Source: Candidatus Leptofilum proximum
GTDB taxonomy: Bacteria > Chloroflexota > Anaerolineae > Promineifilales > Promineifilaceae
Length of the DNA stretch: 64,000 nt
Assembly (NCBI GenBank): GCA_016710325.1
Contig: JADJXK010000002.1
Span: 2,728,001 to 2,792,000 of the forward strand
Direction of reading: 5' to 3'
The position numbers and the translations under genes are program-made. Every line of letters begins with the position of its first letter. Position 1 is the first letter of the stretch. Below are positions 17,441-26,308 of the stretch, piece after piece. Below the pieces are notes generated by a model, which was not told where the DNA came from, did not search any database, and saw only the letters and a list, made by a program, of their open reading frames with translations.

Positions 17441-20400
17441 GCTTCATCCTCGGCAAAAGCGGGTCTGGCTGGCAGTGCCAACGTTGCGTTAAACGTCGTC
17501 GAGCCGTCCCTGCAGTGTAAAACGAGGCGCGCCGCGCCGGCTGCCACGTCGGTGGGGGTAGAGGTGACAAACAACAGGCGCTGCGCAGTGCGGTCGTGGT
17601 GCAGTGTGAATGTCACGGTGGCGCCGTCCAGTGTCAACCCACTGATGTCAACGCGCTTCGGCTGGGTAATCGACTCCGGCGTTTCAATTTGCCCACCGGC
17701 CAACACGCGCTCCGGCCGGATAATCGGCTCCGGCGACTCTATTAGCACACCGGCCAACAGCCAGTTACCGGCATCATCGACCGACCAGAGGCGGCTGAGG
17801 CGCGGTGCTTCGCTGACTGGCCAGTCGTTTATGCCGAGTGCCGCCAGTGCCTCGACCAGTGCCTGGTCATCCCTGGCGGTGGACCGGGTAGCCACGTCGG
17901 CCGCTGCCGTAACCACCAGATCGCCACTGAAGACGGTCTGGCCATCTGTACCCGGCAGCACCGACCAGCCTAGCCCAGCGACCATCTCCTGTGGATTACG
18001 CCAGCGCGAGGTGCGGAAGGTGACCCCCGGGAGCCGACCTGGAGCATGCCAGGCATCATTCTCGGGCGACGCTTGCACAAAAACCTCATACCATGCTTCC
18101 GGCGCCAACGGCAGCTCCAGGCTGGCAGTCGCACCCGGCGTCGGTTGCAGACAAGGGGAATTGACCGCCAGATCATAGCGCCGGCGGTCGGCCGCCGTTG
18201 TCAGAAAGGCGGGGTTGGTGATAGCTGACCACACCAGCGGATACGGTGCGGGCAGGTCTGGTTCGTTCCGGTCGGTGCGGCGCACCCCCACGCCGAGCAG
18301 GTAGCCATAGGCCTCCGCCAGAGCTGCTACATGGTCCTGCGAAAAGTGTGCACGCAGCGGGTCGTCGCAAAAGAAAAACAGCTCGCTTTGTGCCGGTTCG
18401 TAGCCGGACAAGTACCGCTGCAACATTTGCGGCTCAAATTGACTCTGCTGGCGGGAGAGGTAGATGGGGAACTTATCGTCGCGCGGCTGCGCTGCGACGG
18501 CGTGCCCGGTGGTGCGGAAGAACAGTTGACGGTTGGTGGTACGCTCGGCACCGCCTGTCGGCGTGTACACAAACTTGTTGGGGCGCGTCTCAACCAATCG
18601 GCGCTGGCCGGTCTCATCCTGGTCATACAGCTTGCCATCCCAGTGCATGTCGATATCGAGACGATAGAGTTTGCCTGCCTCAAGAATCGTGCGCGTGGCT
18701 GGCGTATTGTTTCCCAGAGCTTGCCCGGGGCCGGCCAAAAATGCTTCCTTTTGCCATTTCGTTTGCTGGGCGATAGCCTGCTGCTCAGCGTGTGCTGCAG
18801 CCAGCGCCGTCAGCGTAATACCACCAACACCAGCAATACCCAGGCGCATGTTGAACGGCATGTCCATTGTCAACCAGCGCACGGCGCGCGGCGGCGGCCT
18901 GTTCAACAGATCGCCTTCGTAATCGGGTGCTGCCAGCTGCACGATGCCCCAATCTGGGTCATCAGTAGCAGGATCTTCGTGGACGGCAGCAATAGGCCAG
19001 AGCACTCCGTGATTATCCAAGACCAGAACCCCATCCTCTCCCACATATTCAGGATCGGTCACAAGCAGCAACATACCGTTGACGACCGGCTCACTGAGCA
19101 TCAGACGCAATCGCTGGCGCTTAAAGGCGGAAGCTCGCTCCGCCTCTTCCGGCAGCTGCAGGTCAGGTGCCAGGAGATAGCCATCAAATGAGCGTTCAAT
19201 CTCCTGCGGCGGCTGCCAGGCAACCGGCATCGCCTCCACTAAAGTAAACGGCTGCGGCAGCGTCGTGCGTCCATCGAGCGGCTGCTCTTCGTCGGTAGGT
19301 GTCACACCTGCGTGAGTAAGCTGGGCCGTAAATTGGCTGACGAGCGGATCACTGCTAACGATATCGGTCGGCAGGTAAATGCCAGCGCGCCTCGGCACGG
19401 CCGAAAAGCCCAGTGCCCAACCGGGTAGCGGGCGCGGCTTGCGTTGGCAAAAGTCGGCCGCCTCCTGCAATGGATCGGGCTTCAGTCCGCTGCCGCCATC
19501 GGCCAGCCGATTGACCCATAATGTGCCGCTAGTAGAGAACAAGACAAGCTCGCTGATGTCGCCGCCCGGCGCACTTCGTGGTGCTTGCCAGCACGCGGCA
19601 AGCTGGCCCATCGTCTGTATATTTTCGACGTAGGGGTCCGGCTCATCCGTAACGTCGAAAAGCTCCAACCGCGTTACGTGCCACTCGTAATTGAGCATTT
19701 GGCTGCCGACGGTGTTGATCTTTGGCTTGTTCTCGATGACACCGGGAAATTGGCTGGCGGCGGTGTTGGCAATCTGCGGCACAATGGCAAACGGCAGCGA
19801 GACGTAGGCATCGGGCCAGACGTGCATATCGGCAGTAATTACATTCGGATCCTCCACCAGCGGCGCGACGACGCGGTAGCTGTCGTCCGTCAGCGTGCCG
19901 AGCGTGCCGATGCGCTTGCCGTCCTGATCAACCCGATCGAGCGGATGGCGGTCGGCGTCGGGCAGAACGAGCTTTGGCTCCTTGTCGCCAAAGGAAATGG
20001 TGATCGTCTCTTCCAGCTCATCAAACAGCAGGTCGATGCGCCCGGTCACCTGCGCCCAGAAATATTTCTCCCACTCGTCTAACTGCTTCTGCGCCCGGAA
20101 TTTGACGATCGAGTCAACACCGAGCGAAAACGGCCCCAAGTGCAGGCTGCCACCGGCGCGACCAAAGCCGGCCAGCGTCGGCGGCTTTGTACCCAGCAGT
20201 AAGTCGAGGCTGGCATAGAGCTCGGCCCAGGCAACCGGCGCGGCACCAAATATCGCCTGTATACCAAAGCCAAAGGCGACAATATAGCCGTCATAGGTCT
20301 GAGGAAGGATGTTAGAACGGCCATGCGGCCAGCCCCTGATACCGTTGCCGCGCATCATCAGGTATGCATCCGCGCCCGCGTCCAGGATGTCCGGCAGTAC

Positions 20401-22926
20401 GCGTGCGGCGATCGGTCCGATCTGGCGGCCTTCGTGGGGCGCGCCGTCGGCGCCCAGGTAGAGATACCAATTACTCTTAACGCCAGTAATCGGGAAGTAG
20501 CCGGCCAGCGGCACGCGCACTTCCAGCAGCGGCAGCAGGTCAACGCTGCCGATGACGGCGAAACTAACCGCCGCGCTGTCGATGCCGAGGAAGCCGATAT
20601 AGCTAACGCCTTTACTCGGTGGGTAGCTGGGGTTAGTTATGCGTACGCGCGGTGCCAGCACACGGCCGTTGAGGCCCGCACGCACGGCAACGTCCGGCAC
20701 AGTGAGCATCAGACCGGCCTTGGCCGAAAAGGAATGCCCCATATCCGGCAGCGTCGCGACGACCGCATCAAAGCCAAATGTCGACTGGTCGTCGGCCGAC
20801 TTAAAGCTGTTTTTGTCTTTCTTCTGCCACTGCAACTGGCTCAGGATCGGGTCGGCTTCGACGGTCTGGCCGTCCGGCAGGTATGCCGCATAGTTGGGCC
20901 GTGCCGAAAAGCCAACGAGCCCCCCGAGGCCGAACAAGCCCAGGCCGGAGTTAGCGAGCGGAATCGGCGCCGGCAGCTCGACGTCCAGCGTCAGTACGAT
21001 AAGCGGCGGATCGTAAACGAAGCCGGCATCGACGACGACCTTAAGCGGGTCGATGGTGGCGCTCAGTGCGGCGGAGACAGGAGTACCGAGGTGAAGTTGG
21101 CCTTCGCCGCTGATCACCTCAGCGATGTTCAGCCCAACCGTTAGGCCGGCCAGCGACACCACTGGTTCGCCGTCGACGAGCGTGGCGCGCAGCGTTGCGC
21201 CGGAAACGCGGATCGGGCCGAGGTTGAGCTTAAAGCGCAGATCAACCTCCACCCACAGCGAGCCGCGCCCGGAGCGGCTGCCCAGCACGTCAAACAGGTT
21301 ATCCAGCCCCTCCAGATTCCAGGCGCCGGGGTCTTCGACCTCCATCTCGGCGCGGCTATAGTCGAGGTCGACCATGTCCAATCCGCTGCGGGTGAGGTCA
21401 ACGTTCATTGTGACGCGCCGAACGCGAATGCGCAGCGGCCGGTTGGGGTTCATCTTCACAGCAAGGGCGCCGCCGGGAATTGACAACCCCGTGACGCGCG
21501 CGGTGACGGTGTAATCGAGCGTTACTGCTACCGTTTCGCCAACCGGCAGACCATGCCCGGTCGAAACGAGCTCGACGCCGTGCAGCACAAAGCGACTCTC
21601 ATCCTCAAACAACATGCTGATAGCCGCGCCGGCCGCCGCCAGCGTACTCAGCAGCACGCTGCCGTCAGCCTCGCTTTGGGCATTGCCGTTCGCCATCAGT
21701 GAGGTGGCAAAGGCGGCAGCCATGTTGAAAATCTTAGCCGGGTCGGCCCCACTGGTCGACGTAACCGACACAAGGCCTGCGTCCCCCTGCCCTGCCAAAG
21801 CCAGACCAATGCGAAACACGCTTGGGTTACGCGTTGGGTCACGCGCGACTGTCAGCGTCAAGCGCAGCGGTCTGCCAGCAGCAAAAGTTAGCGGTGCGCC
21901 TGCCAGATCGGCCTGGGCGCCGTCTAGCGGCAGCGTCATACTGGCGGAAATCAGGGTCGGCACGAATCCGGAGAGGCCCTCGGCGGTTGGGTCGAGGCAT
22001 TCAATCCGTAGGCTGTAGCCGGGACGCGCTGGTCGGTTGCCCGCAGCCGGCCGCTCTGGCACCTCGCTGGTGAGGACAAGGTTAGCTCCGCCGGGGCCAG
22101 TCGGCAGCGCCAGGTAGCCGTTGATGGGTGTGCCGCCAAAAAGCGGAATAGAAGGGGGCAGATAAAAGGTGAGTTGGCGCGCTAACAGACCGCGCCAGGC
22201 CTCTTCGTCGGCCGGCAGGCGGTCGATCTGCGGTGTGATGCCGGTAACACCCTGGCCAGGCGCGGCCGCCTCCTCACTCTCGTCCAGCGCCAGCCCATCC
22301 GGTAGGCTGAAGCCGATGCCTGAATTGCCAAACATGACCGTATCCGGCTTGAGTCCCAACTTGACGATGCCCGCAGTTGAGTCGGTGTCTGGCGTCAGGC
22401 GCAGCGTCGCCGGGGCGGTGGGCGTTGCGCTGATCAGCAGCGCCGGGCCGAGGGTGGCGCCGGCCTCGGCCGATTTGCTGACCAGTATGGGCTTGTCTGG
22501 CAGGGATTTCAGCGTGACCACGCCCTCGTCGTCAGTATCTGCCTCCGCTCCGGTCAGCACCAAACCTGGGACGCTGCGCACGAAGTCAAAGACGAATTCA
22601 ACCTGACGGTGATCGGCCAGGACTAACCAGAAGTCAAAGCCGGTGGGTTCGACGGGCGGGTTGAATTTGAGCTTGTACGGCAGTGCGCCGAGTGGCTCAG
22701 TCGGCAGTGCCAGCGCAAAGTCAAAACCAGGCAGCGGGCTTTTGCCAATGTCGCCGACTACGGTGACGTTGCGACCGGCCAAGATGCCGTCATCCGGCAT
22801 TTGCGGCAGCTCGTTGGGCGGCGCACCGTCCTCCAGCGCCGAAAGCAGCAGCTCGATTTGTGGAGTCAGCATGACATGGGCCAGCACGCCATATTGTTTA
22901 AGCAGATTGATGATTGTTGTACCCAC
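17437..22926 (-). CDS. giant beta-rich protein (possibly DUF6603-like), unknown function
   Basis: 1829 residues from a GTG at 22926 with a strong AGGAGG just upstream. The N-terminus (LLKQYGVLAHVMLTPQIELLL) is helical. The body is a long series of amphipathic beta strands with many repeats of the type L.L.G..L.A.L and DLLPLLEVRVPLAGYFPITG, and a glycine-rich stretch with YLMMRGNGIRGWPHGRSN. The lack of a signal peptide, the size and the strand-rich middle recall the large DUF6603-type proteins of bacteria and fungi, but this is a resemblance from memory, not an alignment. It forms a two-gene operon with the 1216-residue protein downstream. Base composition is much richer in GC than the cassettes on either side, yet it holds almost none of the ACGGCCGT palindromes typical of the host half, so it probably came from a different donor. 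Confidence 0.65.
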   Translation of the reverse strand: MGTTIINLLKQYGVLAHVMLTPQIELLLSALEDGAPPNELPQMPDDGILAGRNVTVVGDIGKSPLPGFDFALALPTEPLGALPYKLKFNPPVEPTGFDFWLVLADHRQVEFVFDFVRSVPGLVLTGAEADTDDEGVVTLKSLPDKPILVSKSAEAGATLGPALLISATPTAPATLRLTPDTDSTAGIVKLGLKPDTVMFGNSGIGFSLPDGLALDESEEAAAPGQGVTGITPQIDRLPADEEAWRGLLARQLTFYLPPSIPLFGGTPINGYLALPTGPGGANLVLTSEVPERPAAGNRPARPGYSLRIECLDPTAEGLSGFVPTLISASMTLPLDGAQADLAGAPLTFAAGRPLRLTLTVARDPTRNPSVFRIGLALAGQGDAGLVSVTSTSGADPAKIFNMAAAFATSLMANGNAQSEADGSVLLSTLAAAGAAISMLFEDESRFVLHGVELVSTGHGLPVGETVAVTLDYTVTARVTGLSIPGGALAVKMNPNRPLRIRVRRVTMNVDLTRSGLDMVDLDYSRAEMEVEDPGAWNLEGLDNLFDVLGSRSGRGSLWVEVDLRFKLNLGPIRVSGATLRATLVDGEPVVSLAGLTVGLNIAEVISGEGQLHLGTPVSAALSATIDPLKVVVDAGFVYDPPLIVLTLDVELPAPIPLANSGLGLFGLGGLVGFSARPNYAAYLPDGQTVEADPILSQLQWQKKDKNSFKSADDQSTFGFDAVVATLPDMGHSFSAKAGLMLTVPDVAVRAGLNGRVLAPRVRITNPSYPPSKGVSYIGFLGIDSAAVSFAVIGSVDLLPLLEVRVPLAGYFPITGVKSNWYLYLGADGAPHEGRQIGPIAARVLPDILDAGADAYLMMRGNGIRGWPHGRSNILPQTYDGYIVAFGFGIQAIFGAAPVAWAELYASLDLLLGTKPPTLAGFGRAGGSLHLGPFSLGVDSIVKFRAQKQLDEWEKYFWAQVTGRIDLLFDELEETITISFGDKEPKLVLPDADRHPLDRVDQDGKRIGTLGTLTDDSYRVVAPLVEDPNVITADMHVWPDAYVSLPFAIVPQIANTAASQFPGVIENKPKINTVGSQMLNYEWHVTRLELFDVTDEPDPYVENIQTMGQLAACWQAPRSAPGGDISELVLFSTSGTLWVNRLADGGSGLKPDPLQEAADFCQRKPRPLPGWALGFSAVPRRAGIYLPTDIVSSDPLVSQFTAQLTHAGVTPTDEEQPLDGRTTLPQPFTLVEAMPVAWQPPQEIERSFDGYLLAPDLQLPEEAERASAFKRQRLRLMLSEPVVNGMLLLVTDPEYVGEDGVLVLDNHGVLWPIAAVHEDPATDDPDWGIVQLAAPDYEGDLLNRPPPRAVRWLTMDMPFNMRLGIAGVGGITLTALAAAHAEQQAIAQQTKWQKEAFLAGPGQALGNNTPATRTILEAGKLYRLDIDMHWDGKLYDQDETGQRRLVETRPNKFVYTPTGGAERTTNRQLFFRTTGHAVAAQPRDDKFPIYLSRQQSQFEPQMLQRYLSGYEPAQSELFFFCDDPLRAHFSQDHVAALAEAYGYLLGVGVRRTDRNEPDLPAPYPLVWSAITNPAFLTTAADRRRYDLAVNSPCLQPTPGATASLELPLAPEAWYEVFVQASPENDAWHAPGRLPGVTFRTSRWRNPQEMVAGLGWSVLPGTDGQTVFSGDLVVTAAADVATRSTARDDQALVEALAALGINDWPVSEAPRLSRLWSVDDAGNWLLAGVLIESPEPIIRPERVLAGGQIETPESITQPKRVDISGLTLDGATVTFTLHHDRTAQRLLFVTSTPTDVAAGAARLVLHCRDGSTTFNATLALPARPAFAEDEA

Positions 22927-23306
22927 GGAGACCTCCTAAGATAGTCAGGAGCTGTTGTTGCGAGCACTATACGATGTGGTCAATATTGTCTGAGAAGCAC
23001 CAGTATGAGGTGCAAAGGCGATCGATGATGCAGGAATTGGGCGAGATAGGTGTTTTACTGTTACCATCGCCGCGGATAAGATCGGAGAAAAAATAGACTA
23101 ACCGCGTTTGATGTCTGTACTTCGCGCTATCATACAAGGTTGCGAAAAATACTTCAAGTGGTCAATTGCCTAATTGCCTGAGTGAAGTAGAAACTCGTTA
23201 GGGAAAAATATAGACAAAAAGTGCCTCACGTGATTTTCTTTTAAGTCGATAAAAACCAAACGAAACCACAGGAGGCTCAAATGGATTTTAACTCAAAGTA
23301 GGCCAA
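22927..23306. other. spacer with the promoter region of the giant-gene operon
   Basis: 380 bp with no long gene. The ribosome site of the giant gene is at its left edge on the minus strand. On the plus strand the only gene-like start is the six-codon fragment at 23281. No convincing promoter boxes can be fixed by eye. Confidence 0.35.
23281..23301 (+). pseudogene. six-codon ORF start cut off at repeat copy D
   Basis: An excellent ribosome site (CACAGGAGGCTCAA) is followed by ATG and five codons (MDFNSK), then TAG, directly against the left end of repeat copy D (23307). This looks like the start of a gene whose body was lost when the repeat or a module was inserted, though a short leader peptide cannot be excluded. 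Confidence 0.35.
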
Positions 23307-23791
23307 GTGACGTGAAAACGGGAAAGTGGACACGGGAATAACTCAGACTTGAATACAATAGAATCCAAAAAAACCGTGTCAAAAACAAGATACGATTTTC
23401 ACCTAAATTGAAACAATGTAATTCGGACCTATTGTTTGTGATTTATTTTCCAGCAAAGTGAGACATAGCGCCAAAGTAACTTTTGTGTAGCTGCTCTGTA
23501 ATAATCATTAATGAACTTTCATACAAAAGGACGCCTCTGGTGTAGCACTACCATTGTTCTATGAAGGGGTGCGATATTCTGCTGCAACTAAACTGAAATC
23601 AAGATGAAACCCGGAGTTTTTTACGTTGAAAGAAGTTCGCTGCCCAGTGTGGATGGGTTTCGCAAAACTCCTGTTTTCAAGCTGAACGCAGTTTAGTAGA
23701 TCAACTTTGAGGGGTACCTCAGATTTCATTCGATCAAATCGTATGCCGAATCTGAGGTATTCTCATGTCCACTTTCCCGGTGTCACGTCAC
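23307..23791 (+). repeat. att-like repeat, copy D (complete, with nested insertion)
   Basis: 485 bp; 380 bp once the nested element and its TA duplication are subtracted, matching copy C. Outer inverted ends are about 43 bp with ~37 identical: left from 23307 (GTGACGTGAAAACGGG, then AAAGTGGACA) and right ending at 23791 (GTGACGTGACACCGGG, then AAAGTGGACA, read on the minus strand). The core TGTAGCTGCT-CTGTAATAATCAT is at 23486-23508. Of the internal copies its core is the closest to the comM sequence at 38181. Confidence 0.87.
23591..23693. mobile_element. nested ~103-bp MITE with TA target duplication
   Basis: Comparison with copy A shows a clean insertion inside copy D: copy A reads CAACTAGTAGG where copy D reads CAACTA-insert-TAGTAG. 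The insert has inverted ends (AACTGAAATCAAGATGAAAC on the left; AACTGCGTTCAGCTTGAAAA on the right, minus strand), both leading to GGAGTTTT. A TA duplication (23589-23590 and 23694-23695) fits the IS630/Tc1-mariner group. Too short to code for anything. Confidence 0.75.
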
Positions 23792-23824
23792 TTTTGAACA
23801 GGCGGCTGTTCAACCGAACAATTT

Positions 23825-23867
23825 GAGTTATTTCAGTGTCCACTTTCCGATATAACGTCATGTGACA
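23825..23867 (+). repeat. extra right terminal-repeat end beside copy D
   Basis: The string GAGTTATTTCAGTG, then TCCACTTTCCGATATAACGTC repeats the outer right end of the family ~70 bp beyond the end of copy D. Like the doubled right arm beside copy A, it hints at repeated use of the same end, or at a partly deleted additional copy. Confidence 0.55.
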
Positions 23868-23888
23868 TCGTAACTACCAAGCAGATTT

Positions 23889-24818
23889 TTATGGGCAGTT
23901 TGCCGATACGCCTCCCCCACTATAAGTACAGATGTCGATTACCTGTGAACTTGAGTTTCGAAGCGTGGCCGTATCGCCTGTATTGTTCCAAATGGCACTA
24001 CCACGTCCCCAGTATAAATCTGTAACGGAGTTCGCCCCGGATTTTGTCCACACGCGAACAGATGCACTTGGAGCAAGCACGAAGTTGGGAAAAACATAAG
24101 CGGTACTGGCAGCATCCGAAAGCACCCATCCTGTCATATTCTCAGCAGTCCCTCCCTGATTGGTAATGGTCACATACTCCCCGGCAACATCATCGCCGGA
24201 TGGATCATAAACAATGGTGGTTATCTGCACGTTGGCTGGCGCCGTCGTGGTAGGTGTAGGCGTTGAAGAAGGGTCACTCATCAGAACGATCGGGAGATAG
24301 ATGGTGCCACCGAGATTACAACCAGCGCTTGAAGGAATTGCATCCCAGAGCGTCTCCCAGGCGCCAGCATAGGCAGCGACCGCATCTGCATCATGGAAGA
24401 TTAATGTATTCTCGTCATTGCTGTTCGCCCCTGAGCTGGACCAATTCATCGATCCAGTTACTAATACCGGCGAGGTGCTACCGGCGTCAATGATCATGTA
24501 TTTGTTGTGCAGGATGCCACTAAATGTGTCTCGTTTGAGGGCGACCCCAGCGCTGCACAGCGTCTCGTCTTCCGAGTATTGATTGCCTGCACCAAGGGCA
24601 TCCCATAAACCACGTACCACCACCCCACGGTTACGGGCCGCAATCAGAGCGTCTCTCAAGGCATCGTCGGTAAATGAAAAGATGGAAAAAGCGATAGTGT
24701 ATTGCGCATTGTTAACTTCGGTGATCAGCTCGGTTAAGGCACCATTAGAGGGTGAGAAGTAGATTTCCAGGTCCGAGCTTTTTAGCCGCGAATTTCGCGA
24801 ATTAGCGCGAAACGGCAT
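23889..24818 (-). pseudogene. phospholipase-D-like / lamin-tail protein, probably 5'-truncated
   Basis: 309 residues in frame. Residues ~17-150 are a PLD-family domain with a single HKD motif, LHNKYMIID (His104, Lys106, Asp111), and a GSMNWS follow-up. Residues ~195-309 are a lamin-tail (LTD) beta-sandwich (IVYDPSGDDVAGEYVTITN, then GWVLSDAASTAYVFPNF). Family relatives are secreted and usually have a signal peptide and often a second HKD. Here the first residues (MPFRANSRNSRLKSS) are encoded by an AATTCGCG-rich repeat, and no signal peptide or ribosome site precedes them. I therefore read it as a gene whose 5' part was replaced by repeat sequence. A functional single-HKD nuclease-like protein is less likely but possible. 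Confidence 0.65.
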
Positions 24819-24855
24819 TGAAATTCGTGAAAATTCGCGTCATTCGCGGCCCATT
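24783..24855. repeat. AATTCGCG-rich inverted repeat
   Basis: GCCGCGAATTTCGCGAATTA faces AATTCGCGTCATTCGCGGC across ~30 bp, giving a strong potential cruciform. Similar CGCGAATTCGCG-type intergenic repeats are common in environmental bacteria. It forms the broken 5' end of the PLD-like gene. Confidence 0.7.
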
Positions 24856-24904
24856 AATCAGTAAATGCGTAAGTCCTGCTCTGATACATAAAACAATAAT
24901 TGGG

Positions 24905-24927
24905 CTTCCCCCGAAAAACGGGGGAAG
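24905..24927. repeat. perfect 9-bp hairpin (CTTCCCCCG / CGGGGGAAG)
   Basis: Two 9-bp arms with an AAAAA loop; the half-motif GGGGGAAGGTCA recurs near 24967-24978. It probably belongs to an insertion-sequence end or a terminator-like remnant in the debris zone. No T-run follows. Confidence 0.5.
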
Positions 24928-25056
24928 GTCACCATGAGCACGAAAAGTGCAAAAGAGCCACTAAAATGGGGGAAGGTCAGACATCAAGCTGCCTTTTTAG
25001 GTAGCAACTTGGGTTAACCAATGGACCTATTAGACGAAAGATTTTCTTATTAGTCA

Positions 25057-25672
25057 ATTACCACCACCAAAGGTGGTGGCTTGAAATAATGCACCTAGAA
25101 GGTGCGATGGTGCTTACCTAGTCAAACAACTTACCTTGTGTGGCTTCCGCGTCGCTCTCTTTCTTGTGTTGCCACCTTACATACTTGCGGATGCGTTCCT
25201 CATCCAAACCAATGGTACTGACACAATACCCTCGTGACCAAAGGTGTTGTCCCCAGTACCGTTTCCGCAATTGCGCAAATCGGTCAAAGGTTCGCAGGGC
25301 CAGTTTACCTTTCAGGAATCCCATGAATTCCGATACCGCATACTTGGGTGGCAGGGACACCACTAGATGGATATGGTCTTCTTGAATGTTCACTTCCAAT
25401 ACTTCGACGCCATCTTTTTGACTGCACAGTTGGTAGATCTGCTCTTTGAGATACGTTGCCACTTCCTTCTGCAGGATTTTGTACCGATACTTTGGACAGA
25501 ATACGATGTGATACTTGCACTCATACAACGAGTGGGCTAACTTCTTGAATTGACGAGTAGTCATTGTCTATCTCCTATTAGTTTCGCACCTTCTAGGTAG
25601 ATAGATACTACTCGTCACAATCAATACACTGGTGGAACCATTACTTTTTCCACTGCCAGAGGCAGTGGTTTA
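25057..25672 (-). mobile_element. IS200/IS605-type element (tnpA only)
   Basis: A tnpA gene lies between two subterminal hairpins typical of this family: CCACCACC-aaa-GGTGGTGG at 25061-25079 on the left (with a GCACCT/AGGTGC stem at 25091-25105) and CCACTGCC-aga-GGCAGTGG at 25650-25668 on the right. There are no terminal inverted repeats, as expected. Exact cleavage sites cannot be fixed by eye. No TnpB/IscB gene is present. Confidence 0.8.
25118..25564 (-). CDS. tnpA: IS200/IS605 family transposase TnpA
   Basis: 148 residues, the usual length for this HUH/Y1 transposase. The HUH metal-binding motif is in EDHIHLVV (His64, His66), and the expected catalytic tyrosine is in the C-terminal helix RIRKYVRWQ (Tyr128). 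Near it is the family signature LWSRGYCVSTIG. The protein excises and inserts single-stranded element DNA at hairpin-marked ends. It is full length with no frameshift, so the element may still move. It sits among other mobile debris between repeat copy D and the CHAT/EACC1-like module. Confidence 0.93.
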   Translation of the reverse strand: MTTRQFKKLAHSLYECKYHIVFCPKYRYKILQKEVATYLKEQIYQLCSQKDGVEVLEVNIQEDHIHLVVSLPPKYAVSEFMGFLKGKLALRTFDRFAQLRKRYWGQHLWSRGYCVSTIGLDEERIRKYVRWQHKKESDAEATQGKLFD

Positions 25673-25678
25673 ATCTGA

Positions 25679-26088
25679 TTAATTAATCATTTTTCTTTCT
25701 TGTTTAGCTGGTTGACTGCCTTCCTGCCTGACAAACTGCTACAATGGCTGCTAACAGGCGGCTGCCGGTGTTTGTGTCACCATCATTTTTCGGCTTAAAT
25801 TCCAAATAGATTCCGCACACGATCGGCTCAGTCCAACACGGTTTATGCGGCGGCTTCCTTGTTGGTTCTTGGAAGGTTCTTTCTGAGCAGCGCCGCATCA
25901 ATCCTTAATCGTTGGCTGGGCAAATGTTCAAGCGTTGGCAAGCGATCATTACAGTCGAATAGAACCAAACTACTATCTCAACTTTATGATTATGATATAT
26001 AGTAACCATGCAATAACCAGTTAGTGACTTTCTGATTGGTCCAATCTCGTCAAGTTAAAAACCAACGGTTACTTAAGGATTTAATTTT
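25679..26088. other. gene-free spacer between IS200 and the pilin-like gene
   Basis: 410 bp. The 65-codon minus-strand frame at 25704-25901 has no ribosome site and an unprotein-like composition. AT-rich DNA at 25980-26085 (TATGATATATAG) probably holds the promoter of the small pilin-like gene. Confidence 0.4.
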
Positions 26089-26292
26089 ATGAAGCCTCAC
26101 TTTAGCGAAAGAGGTCAAGGATTAGTTGAATATGCCCTTGTAGTATTCATGTTTGTCCTAATATTTGGTTTACCTTATGTTGTAAGTAAATATACAGAAT
26201 TTACATATTTACAATGTTGTGGAATCTGGATACTCATAGGGCTAGGGGGAATAGTGGTGCAAAAGATCAGCTCAAGCAAAATATCGGAATAA
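26089..26292 (+). CDS. Flp/class III prepilin-like small protein
   Basis: 67 residues. The N-terminus SERGQGLVEYALVVFMFVLI has the class III prepilin pattern of Flp/Tad systems: a processing region ending in Gly-Gln-Gly, a Glu-Tyr pair at about +5/+6, then a ~15-residue hydrophobic helix. A second hydrophobic stretch follows (CCGIWILIGLGGIVV), which is longer than normal for a Flp pilin. AAGGA stands upstream of the ATG. No tad assembly genes are near, so it is either a stray pilin relying on a system elsewhere or a cassette remnant. The decayed TTAA-flanked IS begins 16 bp after its stop codon. Confidence 0.6.
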   Translation: MKPHFSERGQGLVEYALVVFMFVLIFGLPYVVSKYTEFTYLQCCGIWILIGLGGIVVQKISSSKISE

Positions 26293-26308
26293 AAATTCTT
26301 CAATGTCA

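Noticed and set aside
17066..22606. Long plus-strand open frames (up to 370 codons) across the giant-gene operon
   Set aside because: They are antisense shadows of GC-rich genes: low-complexity, Arg/Ser/Pro-rich, without ribosome sites, and the minus-strand frames are continuous and protein-like.
25704..25901. 65-codon minus-strand frame near the IS200 element
   Set aside because: No start context and no recognisable protein features.
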